Below are positions 17,002 through 25,472 of a stretch of DNA of 64,000 nt, piece after piece. Location: the NCBI RefSeq assembly GCF_038005225.1, contig NZ_JBBOSU010000001.1, positions 1,662,001-1,726,000 on the forward strand, given 5' to 3'. The first letter of the stretch is position 1. Each line of letters starts with the position of its first letter. A program made the position numbers and the translations under genes. The notes under the pieces were generated by a model that worked only from the letters and a program-made list of their open reading frames with translations, was not told the origin of the DNA and did no database searches. The stretch is from Solibacillus sp. FSL K6-1523 (GTDB taxonomy: Bacteria; Bacillota; Bacilli; Bacillales_A; Planococcaceae).

Positions 17002-17847
17002 ATGATTAAAAATTTACAAGATACAATCCAATTAAATAATGGAATCGCTATGCCAGGATTTGGACTAGGTGTTTTCCAAGTACCAAATGATGCAACAGCA
17101 GAAATCGTAAAAAACGGGATTGAAGTTGGCTACCGCAGCATTGATACTGCAGCTATCTATGGTAACGAAGCGGGTGTAGGTGAAGGTATTAAGCAAGCTC
17201 TTGCATCTACTGGACTAAAACGTGAAGATTTATTCATTACATCGAAAGTTTGGAATGATGGTTTAAGCTACGACGAAACGGTTGCTGCTTATGAAGATAG
17301 CCTACAAAAATTAGGCTTAGATTACTTAGATTTATACTTAATTCACTGGCCAGGTAACAATAAATATGCAGAATCTTGGAAAGCGCTAGAGGATTTATAT
17401 AAAGCAGGAAAAATCAAAGCAATCGGCGTATGTAACTTTAACGTATCGCACTTACAAGATTTATTAAAAACAGCTCGCGTCGTACCGGTTATTAACCAAG
17501 TAGAATTCCACCCACGTTTACAACAAGTGGAATTACGCGCATTTTGTAAAGAGCGCAATATCCAATTAGAAGCTTGGGCGCCTTTAATGCAAGGTGGACT
17601 TCTTGAAGATCCTACAATTGCAGAAATCGCAACGAAATATGGAAAATCAAACGCGCAAGTTATTTTACGTTGGGATGTTCAAAATGGTGTTGTAACGATT
17701 CCAAAATCAGTGCGTAAAGAACGCATGATTCAAAATGCAGACATCTTTGATTTCAGCCTTACTGATGAAGAAATGCAAGTAATAAATGAGATGAATTTAG
17801 AAAAACGTGTAGGTCCAAACCCAGCAGAGTTTGATTTTAAAATGTAA
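17002..17847 (+). CDS. Aldo/keto reductase, YvgN/YtbE type
   Basis: Protein of 281 residues with the (beta/alpha)8 aldo/keto reductase fold. The catalytic tetrad is visible: Asp and Tyr in SIDTAAIYGNEAGVG, Lys in FITSKVWN, His in DLYLIHWPG. The NADPH-binding IPKSVRKERMIQN motif lies near the C-terminus. ATG 17002 follows AGGAGG. Homologues reduce methylglyoxal and other toxic aldehydes, which is the likely role. It is convergent with an HxlR regulator; HxlR proteins often control such reductases. Confidence 0.9.
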   Translation: MIKNLQDTIQLNNGIAMPGFGLGVFQVPNDATAEIVKNGIEVGYRSIDTAAIYGNEAGVGEGIKQALASTGLKREDLFITSKVWNDGLSYDETVAAYEDSLQKLGLDYLDLYLIHWPGNNKYAESWKALEDLYKAGKIKAIGVCNFNVSHLQDLLKTARVVPVINQVEFHPRLQQVELRAFCKERNIQLEAWAPLMQGGLLEDPTIAEIATKYGKSNAQVILRWDVQNGVVTIPKSVRKERMIQNADIFDFSLTDEEMQVINEMNLEKRVGPNPAEFDFKM

Positions 17848-17850
17848 CAG

Positions 17851-17895
17851 AGAAAGCCTTAAGGATTATGTACTATTCCTTAAGGCTTTCTTTTT
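17851..17895. terminator. Bidirectional terminator
   Basis: GAAAGCCTTAAGGA and TCCTTAAGGCTTTC form a 14-bp perfect stem followed by TTTTTT. It is shared by the convergent reductase and HxlR genes. Confidence 0.85.
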
Positions 17896-18269
17896 TAACT
17901 ATTAGCAATGTCTTCATCTCGCTGCATAAGGACGACATCTTCCCCATCATGTATTAATTTCTCAATATGATTTTCGCCCCAAGTGCAAAGTAAGTTAAGC
18001 ACGGGTTCCATCTTATGACCATATGGTGTTAATGAATATTCAACTTTTGGTGGGACTTGATTGAAAACTTTACGATTGATTAATCCGCTTTGTTCTAATT
18101 CTCGTAATTGATTCGTCAACATTTTTTGTGAAATGCCTGGAATTAATCGACGAAATTCGTTCGTACGTATTTGACCATGGTGATTCAGATGACATAAAAT
18201 AATAGGTTTCCATTTACCGCCAATTACTTCGAGTGTCGCTTCAACACCAATATTATAAACTTTCTGCAT
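17895..18269 (-). CDS. HxlR-family transcriptional regulator (first)
   Basis: Winged-helix protein of 124 residues. The HxlR signature is complete: VIGGKWKPIILCHL, then FRRLIPGISQKMLTNQLRELE as the recognition helix, and PPKVEYSLTPYG in the wing. One conserved Cys sits in the KPIILC position near the N-terminal part and another in LLCTWG, positions that sense quinones or aldehydes in some family members. Its own promoter region carries a TACTT-TTT-AAGTA palindrome, suggesting autoregulation, and the convergent aldo/keto reductase is a likely target. Confidence 0.85.
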   Translation of the reverse strand: MQKVYNIGVEATLEVIGGKWKPIILCHLNHHGQIRTNEFRRLIPGISQKMLTNQLRELEQSGLINRKVFNQVPPKVEYSLTPYGHKMEPVLNLLCTWGENHIEKLIHDGEDVVLMQRDEDIANS

Positions 18270-18314
18270 CGTGAACCCCCTGTATTATTCAAAAGTAACT
18301 AAAAATACACTACG

Positions 18315-18327
18315 TACTTTTTAAGTA
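18315..18327. promoter_or_regulatory. Putative HxlR operator
   Basis: TACTT TTT AAGTA is a perfect 5-bp-arm palindrome between the HxlR gene and the L,D-transpeptidase gene. Related arms occur at 18285-18310 (AGTAACT...) and near the second HxlR gene at 40028-40048. Confidence 0.4.
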
Positions 18328-18466
18328 TGTATGTATACTACTACAATTTATAAAAAGTTTAAAGGAGCAATCATTGTTTGTTGCAACGACATATGTAAAC
18401 CGTTAAAACTTTCCTCATCCTATGCATAATATACGGTAACAACTTTTAGTTTTGGAGATGAGTTTA

Positions 18467-18955
18467 TTGATATATACGGTGAAAGCTGGCGATACATTAA
18501 CGCAAATAGCGAGGGATTTTCGAACACCTTTATCGGCAATCATTCAAGCAAATCAAGGGATTAATCCAGACGTTCTTTATGTTGGACAGCAAATCATCAT
18601 ACCAGGATTTCCAAATACGACGCCTTTTCAAATTGAGGTTTCTGTCAACAATCGATGGTTACGCTTATATAAAAGTGGTGTGTTGCAAAAACAATATCCT
18701 ATTGCCGTTGGAAAAATGCTTACTAAAACGCCATTAGGGAATTATATTATTGTCAACAAAGAGCCAAATCCAGGCGGTCCATTCGGTACGATGTGGATGA
18801 GTTTGTCGAAAGAACATTACGGGATTCACGGAACAAATAATCCGAGCTCCATCGGTCACGCTGTATCACATGGCTGTATTCGTATGCATAATAAGGATGT
18901 TGAAGAATTAGCTCGAATTGTGCCTATTGGGACACAAGTGATCATTCATCCTTGA
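18467..18955 (+). CDS. LysM domain L,D-transpeptidase (YkuD family)
   Basis: Protein of 162 residues. It opens with one LysM peptidoglycan-binding domain ([16 protein letters not shown] ... VGQQIIIPG), followed by a YkuD catalytic domain with the HGTN motif and the nucleophile cysteine in SHGCIRM. This is the B. subtilis YkuD architecture, which makes L,D cross-links in cell-wall peptidoglycan, commonly late in growth or in spores. I chose TTG 18467 because GGAG at 18454-18457 is nine bases upstream; the in-frame ATG 18458 touches that site directly. There is no signal peptide, as in YkuD. Confidence 0.9.
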   Translation: MIYTVKAGDTLTQIARDFRTPLSAIIQANQGINPDVLYVGQQIIIPGFPNTTPFQIEVSVNNRWLRLYKSGVLQKQYPIAVGKMLTKTPLGNYIIVNKEPNPGGPFGTMWMSLSKEHYGIHGTNNPSSIGHAVSHGCIRMHNKDVEELARIVPIGTQVIIHP

Positions 18956-19091
18956 GGTCGCTTATAAAAACTATGAATAAAATTCGTAAATACGAATCTT
19001 TTGAAAGTTATAGTAAAATAAAGTATTGACAAAATTATAACAGGAACGTATAGTGATGAATATTAGATAAAACATAAAAATTTATTTTTAA

Positions 19092-19368
19092 CAAACGCAA
19101 TGAGTAGGAGTAGTAAAAGTTCATTATTCGGTGAAGAGAGCTGCGGGTCGGTGCAACGCAGGCGGGTAATACTTTGAACTTACCTAGGAGTGGTAAAGTG
19201 AATAAAATGGCTATACAATTTTATTTGCATTAACGATTAACCTTCGTTACCAGGTTTTAAGTAGGGTTCATAAAGGACCAATTAGAGTGGTACCGCGGTT
19301 TGCTAAAGGCATATCGTCTCTTTTTTCATTAGATCATGATGAAAGAGACGATATGCTTTTTTGTTTTT
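19092..19368 (+). ncRNA. T-box riboswitch 1 of a tandem pair (leucine type)
   Basis: Stem I begins at TGAGTAGGAGTAGTAA; its apical part is AGAGAGCTGCGGG...CGCAG. After the S-turn GAA (19176-19178) comes one base and then TTA at 19180-19182; the alternative register CTT (19179-19181) also encodes leucine. The T-box sequence AGAGTGGTACCGCGG is at 19284-19298. The terminator pairs GGCATATCGTCTC with GAGACGATATGC and ends in a T run. Uncharged tRNA-Leu should stabilise the antiterminator. Confidence 0.85.
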
Positions 19369-19398
19369 CAGCGGAAGAAGACAACTAAAATATGATAA

Positions 19399-19669
19399 AT
19401 AAACGCAATGAGTAGGAGTAGTAAAAGTTCATTATTTGGTTAAGAGAGCTGCGGGTTGGTGTAACGCAGTCCAATAATACTTTGAACTTACCTAGGAGTG
19501 GTAATGTAAATAGAATGAATGATGCTATTTACACTAACGACTAACCTTCGTTATCAGGTTTTTAAGTAGGGTTCATAAAGGACCAATTAGAGTGGTACCG
19601 CGGTTTGCTAAAGGCATATCGTCTCTTTTTTCATTAGATAATGATGGAAGAGACGATATGCCTTTTTTG
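19399..19669 (+). ncRNA. T-box riboswitch 2 of a tandem pair (leucine type)
   Basis: A second complete copy 30 bases after the first. It has the same stem I opening, AGAGAGCTGCGGG...CGCAG apex, GAA S-turn, TTA at 19488-19490, T-box AGAGTGGTACCGCGG at 19590-19604 and a terminator with the same arms. Differences from copy 1 are scattered (for example CAGTCCAATAATAC versus CAGGCGGGTAATAC) and keep the stem paired with its 5' arm (ATTATTTGG versus ATTATTCGG), which indicates that both copies are under selection. Confidence 0.85.
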
Positions 19670-19714
19670 GTTACTGATTAAGCCGAGGGATAGTTGATTT
19701 AGGAGGAAAATAAC

Positions 19715-21073
19715 ATGGGAAACAGCAGCAAGACATTACAGAGAACAATGACCACGCGCCATATTACGATGATGGCATTAGGTGGTGCCATTGGTGCAGG
19801 GTTATTTAAAGGGAGCAGTTCAGCGATTGATTTAGCTGGTCCAGCAGTACTTATTGCGTATTTACTAGGTGGTATTATTCTGTTATTTGTAATGCAAGGC
19901 TTAGCAGAAATGGCCGTTCGTAATAGCGAGGCAAGAACATTTAGAGATTTAGTACAATCAATTTTAGGAAAATATCCCGCGTATTTTTTAGACTGGATTT
20001 ACTGGAAAATGTGGGTTTTAAATATTGCAGCTGAATCGGTAGTTGCAGCAATTTTCATTCAATATTGGTTACCACAATATCCAATTTGGATACTTGCTTT
20101 AACGGTTGCTGTATTCGTTACAGCTATTAATTTATTATCTGTAAAAGTTTTTGCAGAAACGGAATTTTGGCTTGCGTTAATTAAAATTTTTGTAATTATC
20201 GTATTTATTATTGCAGGATTAGCATTACTACTTGTCACATTTGGTAATCATACAGCGGTTGGATTTTCGAACTTAACGGAACACGGTGGATTTTTACCAA
20301 ATGGACCAACAGGCTTAATTGCGGCAATGCTTGTCGTTATTTACTCTTATGGTGGCACTGAAATTATTGGGATTACGTTAGCTGAAACGAAAAATCCTGA
20401 AAAAGCAGTACCGAAAGCTGTTCGCAGTACATTAGTGCGCATTATTACATTTTATTTACTGCCGTTCTTTATTATTGTAAGTTTAATTCCTTGGAATGAA
20501 GTAAACGGGGTACCAGAAAGTCCATTTGTGATGGTCTTTAAAATGATTGGGATTCCAGGCGCGGACCATATTATGAATGCAGTTGTAATACTTGCGATTG
20601 TTTCATCGATGAACTCAGGTTTATACGGTTCATCACGCGTACTGTATACACAAGCGATGGACGGGCGTATCCCGAAAGTCTTTGCTTATTTATCGAAAAA
20701 GAAAGTTCCAGTGTATGCGATATTAATGTGTACGTTAGCCATGTATACGGGGGTAATTATTTCGTTATTTGCAGGGGAGAAAACATTTGAATTCCTAATG
20801 GGTTCACTAGGGTACACAGTATTATTTATTTGGTTAATCATTGCGATTGCCCATGTGAAATCACGTAAAAAACAATCAGATAAACCAAGTGCCTATGCAG
20901 TAAAATGGTTCCCTTATACAACTTGGATTGCGATTATCGCTTTAAGCGCAATTCTAATTGGAATTATTTTCACAACATCTATTATCGTTACAGGTATTAC
21001 ATTAGCGATTTATATCTTTATAACGTTAACTTATGTATTGAGTGGTCGTTTTCATGTAGATAAAGCGAAATAA
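19715..21073 (+). CDS. Amino acid permease, AAT/APC family (probable leucine or branched-chain uptake)
   Basis: Protein of 452 residues with 12 membrane helices. The signature of the AAT branch is present: HITMMALGGAIGAGLFKGSS in helix 1, TEIIGITLAETKNPEKAVPKA around helix 6-7, and SSMNSGLYGSSRVLYTQAMDG. ATG 19715 follows AGGAGG at eight bases. Two leucine-type T-boxes precede it with no gene between, so it should be expressed when charged tRNA-Leu falls. In B. subtilis the AAT permease YvbW is likewise under a leucine T-box, which makes YvbW the closest functional parallel. Leucine transport itself is inferred from this regulation. Confidence 0.85.
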   Translation: MGNSSKTLQRTMTTRHITMMALGGAIGAGLFKGSSSAIDLAGPAVLIAYLLGGIILLFVMQGLAEMAVRNSEARTFRDLVQSILGKYPAYFLDWIYWKMWVLNIAAESVVAAIFIQYWLPQYPIWILALTVAVFVTAINLLSVKVFAETEFWLALIKIFVIIVFIIAGLALLLVTFGNHTAVGFSNLTEHGGFLPNGPTGLIAAMLVVIYSYGGTEIIGITLAETKNPEKAVPKAVRSTLVRIITFYLLPFFIIVSLIPWNEVNGVPESPFVMVFKMIGIPGADHIMNAVVILAIVSSMNSGLYGSSRVLYTQAMDGRIPKVFAYLSKKKVPVYAILMCTLAMYTGVIISLFAGEKTFEFLMGSLGYTVLFIWLIIAIAHVKSRKKQSDKPSAYAVKWFPYTTWIAIIALSAILIGIIFTTSIIVTGITLAIYIFITLTYVLSGRFHVDKAK

Positions 21074-21140
21074 GAAATATAATTTGAATCTTACTTTTCA
21101 CCTAGTATTAGTTCACAAAGTTAAATGAACTAACTAAGAA

Positions 21141-21191
21141 AGGGAACGATAGAAAGTCATTTTCATAGACTTTCTATCGTTCCCCTTTTTT
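21141..21191 (+). terminator. Terminator of the permease
   Basis: GGGAACGATAGAAAGTC pairs perfectly with GACTTTCTATCGTTCCC over 17 bp and is followed by CTTTTTT. Confidence 0.85.
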
Positions 21192-21247
21192 ACGAGCTTA
21201 TGACATATAACTAGCGTCTATTATTATTGACTATACTTGTAATACGA

Positions 21248-21278
21248 ACCCTTCTGATCCCATACAGAAGGGTCTTTT
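21248..21278 (+). terminator. Second hairpin terminator
   Basis: ACCCTTCTG and CAGAAGGGT form a 9-bp stem followed by CTTTTGTTG. It insulates the MarR operon promoter from the upstream permease. Confidence 0.6.
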
Positions 21279-21351
21279 GTTGTACGGATGAAGAGGTTAT
21301 TTGCGCTAGAAATGAAGTGCTTGTTTTGGTTAGGTGAACACTAAAAAAAGA

Positions 21352-21380
21352 TTGACACTGTAAAAAAAAGGATTTAAAAT
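21352..21380 (+). promoter_or_regulatory. Sigma-A promoter of the MarR-MFS operon
   Basis: TTGACA at 21352-21357, exactly 17 bases, then TAAAAT at 21375-21380. It is one of the cleanest sigma-A promoters in the window and lies 65 bases upstream of the start codon. Confidence 0.7.
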
Positions 21381-21387
21381 AAAAATA

Positions 21388-21418
21388 CTTTAACAGTTAA
21401 AGTGTTAAATTGTTAAAG
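21388..21418. promoter_or_regulatory. MarR-type operator overlapping the transcription start
   Basis: CTTTAACAGTTAAAG (21388-21402) is a 15-bp palindrome with a single centre base. TGTTAAATTGTTAAAG follows directly with two further TTAA arms. Its place at about +1 to +30 fits repression by the encoded MarR protein. Confidence 0.65.
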
Positions 21419-21444
21419 TAAATTGGATTGAAGAGGTGAGGGAA

Positions 21445-21897
21445 TTGGCATCGGATGAAGAGCTATTTACTCGATTTGAGAAATTGTATTGGCATTTGAA
21501 TAGAAATATGAGTTACGTATGGAAAGATATTTTTGAGCAACGTTTTCCTGGATCACAGTCACATATTTTGTTTGTCTTGGAGCGAAGTGGTCCCCTGAAG
21601 ATGAGCGAATTAGCTGATTCACTTAATCTTACTCCTGGAGCAGTTACTGTTGCTTCCGACAAATTAATTTGCCAAGGATATATTGAGCGCACTCGAAATG
21701 AGGAAGATCGTCGGGTTGTTTACTTGAAATTGACGGATAAAGCAGGGGAAAGCCTGAAAACAGTTCGGGATGAAGGCAGAATAGCAATGCGAACTGTGTT
21801 TAGTCATTTATCCGAAACAGACTTAGATCATATTGTTCACGTGTTTGAACAGGCAGCAAGCAATTTAAACAACATTCGAAAGGAGATTGATAAATGA
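21445..21897 (+). CDS. MarR-family transcriptional regulator
   Basis: Winged-helix protein of about 150 residues. The DNA-binding core is LKMSELADSLNLTPGAVTVASDKLICQGYIERTRNEEDRRVVYLKLT, split in the usual way between recognition helix and the DRR wing. I prefer TTG 21445 because AGAGGTGA lies at the right spacing; GTG 21436, which is in frame, would sit inside that site. The stop overlaps the start of the exporter gene by four bases. It probably represses its own operon at the palindrome at 21388-21418 and is released by the exporter substrate. Confidence 0.85.
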   Translation: MASDEELFTRFEKLYWHLNRNMSYVWKDIFEQRFPGSQSHILFVLERSGPLKMSELADSLNLTPGAVTVASDKLICQGYIERTRNEEDRRVVYLKLTDKAGESLKTVRDEGRIAMRTVFSHLSETDLDHIVHVFEQAASNLNNIRKEIDK

Positions 21898-23516
21898 TTC
21901 ATCTAGCTGAGAGGAAAAAAGTAATGATTATGATTGCAATAATGGTTGCGATGTTTTTCTCCGCCATTAATCAAACAATTATTGGTGTAGCTATGCCAAG
22001 GATTATCGCCAGCCTTGGTGGAATGGATTATTATACTTGGGCAATTACGATCTATTTGCTAACAACGGCTGTAGCTACCATTCTTGTTGGTAAGCTTTCA
22101 GATATATATGGAAGAAAGCCTTTCATTTTAGTGGGGATTGGTTTATTTACGATCGGTGCCTTTTTGTCAGGTTTATCAACGAATATTTTCCAGTTAATAG
22201 CCTTCCGTGCTGTAACAGGCTTCGGTGCAGGTATGATCATGTCAACATCCTTTACAGCAATTGGTGATTTGTACCTCCCAAGAGAAAGGGCTCGATGGAC
22301 AGGAATGATGAGCGGGATATTTGGAATTTCCAGTGTTCTTGGTCCTTTAATGGGTGGGTATATTGTCGATCATCTAGATTGGCATTGGGTGTTTTGGGTA
22401 TTCCTACCGTTCGGGGTTGTTGCATTTGCAATGATCTTTGTGTTATTTCCTAAGGTTTCAAAAAGAGAAGGGGAATCCATTGATTATTTTGGCTCCTTGT
22501 TTATAACAATCACCGTTGTCTCTTTATTAATGGCATTTAGTTTAGCTGGTGAAGGAACTGGAAAATATGCATGGACATCATGGCAGATTATCGGATTGTT
22601 TGGTCTGACACTTTTTGGGCTAATGGCGTTTATTTTTACGGAAACCAAAGTAAAAACTCCGGTACTTCCACTTTCTTTATTTAAAAATAGTATTGTAACG
22701 TTATCGAATATTGCGGGCTTTCTTCTTGGCGCGGGTATGATGGGCGTAATGATATATGTCCCCTTATTTATTCAAGGTATAAAAGGAATTTCACCTAGTG
22801 GATCAGGCTATATTATGATGCCAATGTCCATTTTTATGGTTTTTGCGACGGCTTTTGCTGGTCAATTTATGACGAAGACTGGAAAATATAAAGGTTTGGC
22901 AATCACTGGTTTAAGTATTACATTTGTCGGAATCGGTTTGCTTTACTTCATTAATATAGAAACCCCTGTGTACTTGCTTATTATATACTTGTGTATCGTT
23001 GGAATAGGTCTTGGTGCAAGCATGCCCGTTTTTTCACTGACGGTACAAAATGCAGTTCCTTTAAGTCAATTAGGTGTTGCATCAGCTTCTTCACAATTAT
23101 TTCGTTCATTGGGCAACACGATAGGGATTGGCATATTTGGCATCGTTATGAGCTCGCGTATGGCTACGAAGATGAATGAACTGCTTTTTGATAGCACTGC
23201 AGCAGGATACCCAACTCTCGCTTCTGATCAGGCAAAACAAATGAGTGAACTGTTAAATCCCCAAATTTTACTGGATCAACCCAAATTGGAACAAACATTG
23301 AATCAGATGCCTTTGAACCTTCGTCCAACGGCTGATCAAATGGTTACTATTGTAAGAGAGGTTTTCAGTGATGCGTTGACAACGGTATTTTTATCGGGTG
23401 CAATCATTATGCTCATTGCAGTTATCATTGCATTATTTATTAAGAGCATTCCGCTTGTATCAGCTAGTGATAAATTCAAGCCGGATCCAGAAAAGAGCAG
23501 TCATATTAAGGGCTAG
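21894..23516 (+). CDS. Multidrug exporter, MFS DHA2 (14-helix) family
   Basis: Protein of 540 residues with 14 predicted membrane segments. Motif A is GKLSDIYGRKPFI, motif C is GIFGISSVLGPLMGGY (the antiporter motif), and the N-terminal helix has the DHA2 phrase MFFSAINQTIIGVAMPRII. The large loop near residues 435-490 is typical of the EmrB/QacA-like group. It is translationally coupled to the MarR gene (ATGA overlap). The system is likely an inducible proton-driven efflux pump for toxic lipophilic compounds. Confidence 0.9.
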   Translation: MIHLAERKKVMIMIAIMVAMFFSAINQTIIGVAMPRIIASLGGMDYYTWAITIYLLTTAVATILVGKLSDIYGRKPFILVGIGLFTIGAFLSGLSTNIFQLIAFRAVTGFGAGMIMSTSFTAIGDLYLPRERARWTGMMSGIFGISSVLGPLMGGYIVDHLDWHWVFWVFLPFGVVAFAMIFVLFPKVSKREGESIDYFGSLFITITVVSLLMAFSLAGEGTGKYAWTSWQIIGLFGLTLFGLMAFIFTETKVKTPVLPLSLFKNSIVTLSNIAGFLLGAGMMGVMIYVPLFIQGIKGISPSGSGYIMMPMSIFMVFATAFAGQFMTKTGKYKGLAITGLSITFVGIGLLYFINIETPVYLLIIYLCIVGIGLGASMPVFSLTVQNAVPLSQLGVASASSQLFRSLGNTIGIGIFGIVMSSRMATKMNELLFDSTAAGYPTLASDQAKQMSELLNPQILLDQPKLEQTLNQMPLNLRPTADQMVTIVREVFSDALTTVFLSGAIIMLIAVIIALFIKSIPLVSASDKFKPDPEKSSHIKG

Positions 23517-23602
23517 TATGATTGATCGTATGGTATTGTACAATAGATAATGGAACGACTATCACAATAAATATTCAAGAATTGACAATGAAGGAGAAAG
23601 AC

Positions 23603-24172
23603 ATGAGCTGGAGCAAATTAAAGCAAAATTTGGAGAGTTTCCTTAGTCCCGCATTAAATGGAAGGGTTGAATACCGTGCAACTGGATACCGCTATTTACC
23701 TGATAAAGCAGGACTTTGTTATATTGCAGTAGATAAAAACAATGTTCTCAATATGCGCGATACAACTACCCAAATCAAATGGTATCAGACAGAGCAAGAA
23801 ATTAAGAACGATTCAAATATCCAAATTCCGATCAACAATGAGGAAATTGATGCGATAAGAATAGAAACAAACGGAAGTGTCCCGGAAGATCGTCTACAAG
23901 TAATGGCTAGGAGTAGAAAACTTTCAGAATGTGCAAAAGGAATTTTTACAGCTCAGTCCTCATTAAGTAAGTCCAATTTTACCGTAGTAGCGACTAAGTT
24001 TTTATCTACTCCGATAGAAGAAAGTTTAGAAAGCAATGATATCCTATTGAATATTTTAGCTTTAGTGGACAGACGGGTTGGAAAAAAACGACTTTTAAAC
24101 ATGGCCAAGAAGATGAAGTTAAAGCATCCGATTGTCCAGTATTTTTATGAACTGCGGCTTAGTACGTTCTGA
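23603..24172 (+). CDS. SF0329-family protein of unknown function
   Basis: Protein of 189 residues recognised by the N-terminal pattern MSWSKLKQNLESFLSPAL, GRVEYRATGYRYLPDKAG and the central AIRIETNGSVPEDRLQ. Proteins named SF0329 family share this length and layout and have no known activity. ATG 23603 with AAGGAG seven bases upstream is clearly the start; the in-frame extension to 23522 has no site. It lies 86 bases after the exporter with no terminator between, so it may be co-transcribed. Confidence 0.7.
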   Translation: MSWSKLKQNLESFLSPALNGRVEYRATGYRYLPDKAGLCYIAVDKNNVLNMRDTTTQIKWYQTEQEIKNDSNIQIPINNEEIDAIRIETNGSVPEDRLQVMARSRKLSECAKGIFTAQSSLSKSNFTVVATKFLSTPIEESLESNDILLNILALVDRRVGKKRLLNMAKKMKLKHPIVQYFYELRLSTF

Positions 24173-24302
24173 TAATAACTAGCTCATTTTAAAAATCATT
24201 TCCTCTTAATATCGCATTTGAAATATATTATGATGTAAGATAAGTGGTGGGAAAAAGGGTATGCATCATAGGTCCCTTTTGAAGTAAACTCACATAAAAT
24301 TG

Positions 24303-24345
24303 AAAAGACAGAAACGTTGTTAATTCAATGATTCTGTCTTTTTCT
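24303..24345 (+). terminator. Intrinsic terminator
   Basis: AAAGACAGAA and TTCTGTCTTT pair over 10 bp with an 18-nt loop, then TTTC. The rest of the 24173-24533 gap shows nothing recognisable. Confidence 0.65.
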
Positions 24346-24533
24346 TATATTTCTTAAAAATTAATCATTCAATTCACAGGTTATATATTATTATCTGACA
24401 CCCTAAAATTTTCTACAAATGAGGAAATGCTCTTCGTACGAACTTAACTAAGATTAAGGTGAAAATTAGGCACATATTACGACATAGGTGAATAACTTAA
24501 TGGGAATTTACTTATTAAAAAGAGGTGTTACAC

Positions 24534-25313
24534 ATGGGCTACTATGTAACGGTCGAACCCGGTGTCAATGTATATATAGAAGACATCAATCCGATGGGAA
24601 ATAAAACGATACTTTTTATTCATGGATGGCCGCTAAATCATAATCAGTTTGAATATCAGTTCAATTACCTTCCAACGCTTGGGTATCGTTGTATTGGAAT
24701 AGATTGGAGGGGATATGGCAATTCGGATAAACCTTTTAGCGGGTATAGTTTCGATAGATTAGCAGATGATCTTCGTATAGTCATCGAGACGTTACAGTTA
24801 AGAAATATAACATTGGCAGGACACTCTACAGGCGGCGCTATATCGATTCGTTATATGGCTCGTTACAAAGGGTATGGGGTATCTAAACTTGTCCTAATTG
24901 ACGCTGCCTCCCCATCTAGCGTTCCTAAAGAATTTACAAACAAAATCATTGAAGAGACAAATCAAGACCGACCGCAAATGCTGCAAGACCAACAGAGAAG
25001 TTTTTTCTTTCAAAATATTTCCGAACCGAAATCTGATTGGTTTGTTTTAATGGGATTACAAGCGGCGAATTGGTCCACTTCCGCCATTATGGTCACGCTT
25101 CGAGATGAAAATGTTTACAATGATCTCGGTCAGATCGATGCACCTACATTAATTATTCACGGAATTCATGATAAGATCGTTCCGTTTAGCCAAGCGGAGG
25201 AAACAAATAAGCTGATCAAAAATTCAACGCTTGTTCCGTTTCAATACAGCGGTCATTGCGCTTTTTTAGAGGAGCGAGATCGATTCAACCAAATAGTAGC
25301 TTCTTTTGTATAA
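24534..25313 (+). CDS. Alpha/beta hydrolase
   Basis: Protein of 259 residues with the canonical fold. The oxyanion motif HGWPLNHNQFEYQ follows strand 3, the nucleophile elbow is GHSTGG, the acid is probably Asp in IHGIHDKIVPF, and the histidine is in SGHCAFLEE. The sequence is closest in style to non-haem peroxidase/esterase-like hydrolases (GHSTGGA, WRGYGNSDKP). ATG 24534 follows AAGAGGTG. It is a single gene, and its physiological substrate is unknown. Confidence 0.85.
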   Translation: MGYYVTVEPGVNVYIEDINPMGNKTILFIHGWPLNHNQFEYQFNYLPTLGYRCIGIDWRGYGNSDKPFSGYSFDRLADDLRIVIETLQLRNITLAGHSTGGAISIRYMARYKGYGVSKLVLIDAASPSSVPKEFTNKIIEETNQDRPQMLQDQQRSFFFQNISEPKSDWFVLMGLQAANWSTSAIMVTLRDENVYNDLGQIDAPTLIIHGIHDKIVPFSQAEETNKLIKNSTLVPFQYSGHCAFLEERDRFNQIVASFV

Positions 25314-25428
25314 AGAATCAGAAAAGCAATATTGATTGAACTGCGATTATGCTACATTTTATAACGATAAAGATAAAAAAATAAGTAAACAGCTAATAAA
25401 GTAAGTTTTTTGTATAGCTATTCAAGAA

Positions 25429-25466
25429 GGGGGCTGTACCAAAAGTTAACTCAATGGCAGCCCCAA
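25429..25466 (-). terminator. Terminator of the DUF418 gene
   Basis: GGGGCTG and CAGCCCC form a 7-bp GC stem with a 22-nt loop. Read on the minus strand it is followed by a weak CTTCTT tail. Confidence 0.5.
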
Positions 25467-25472
25467 AATTAT

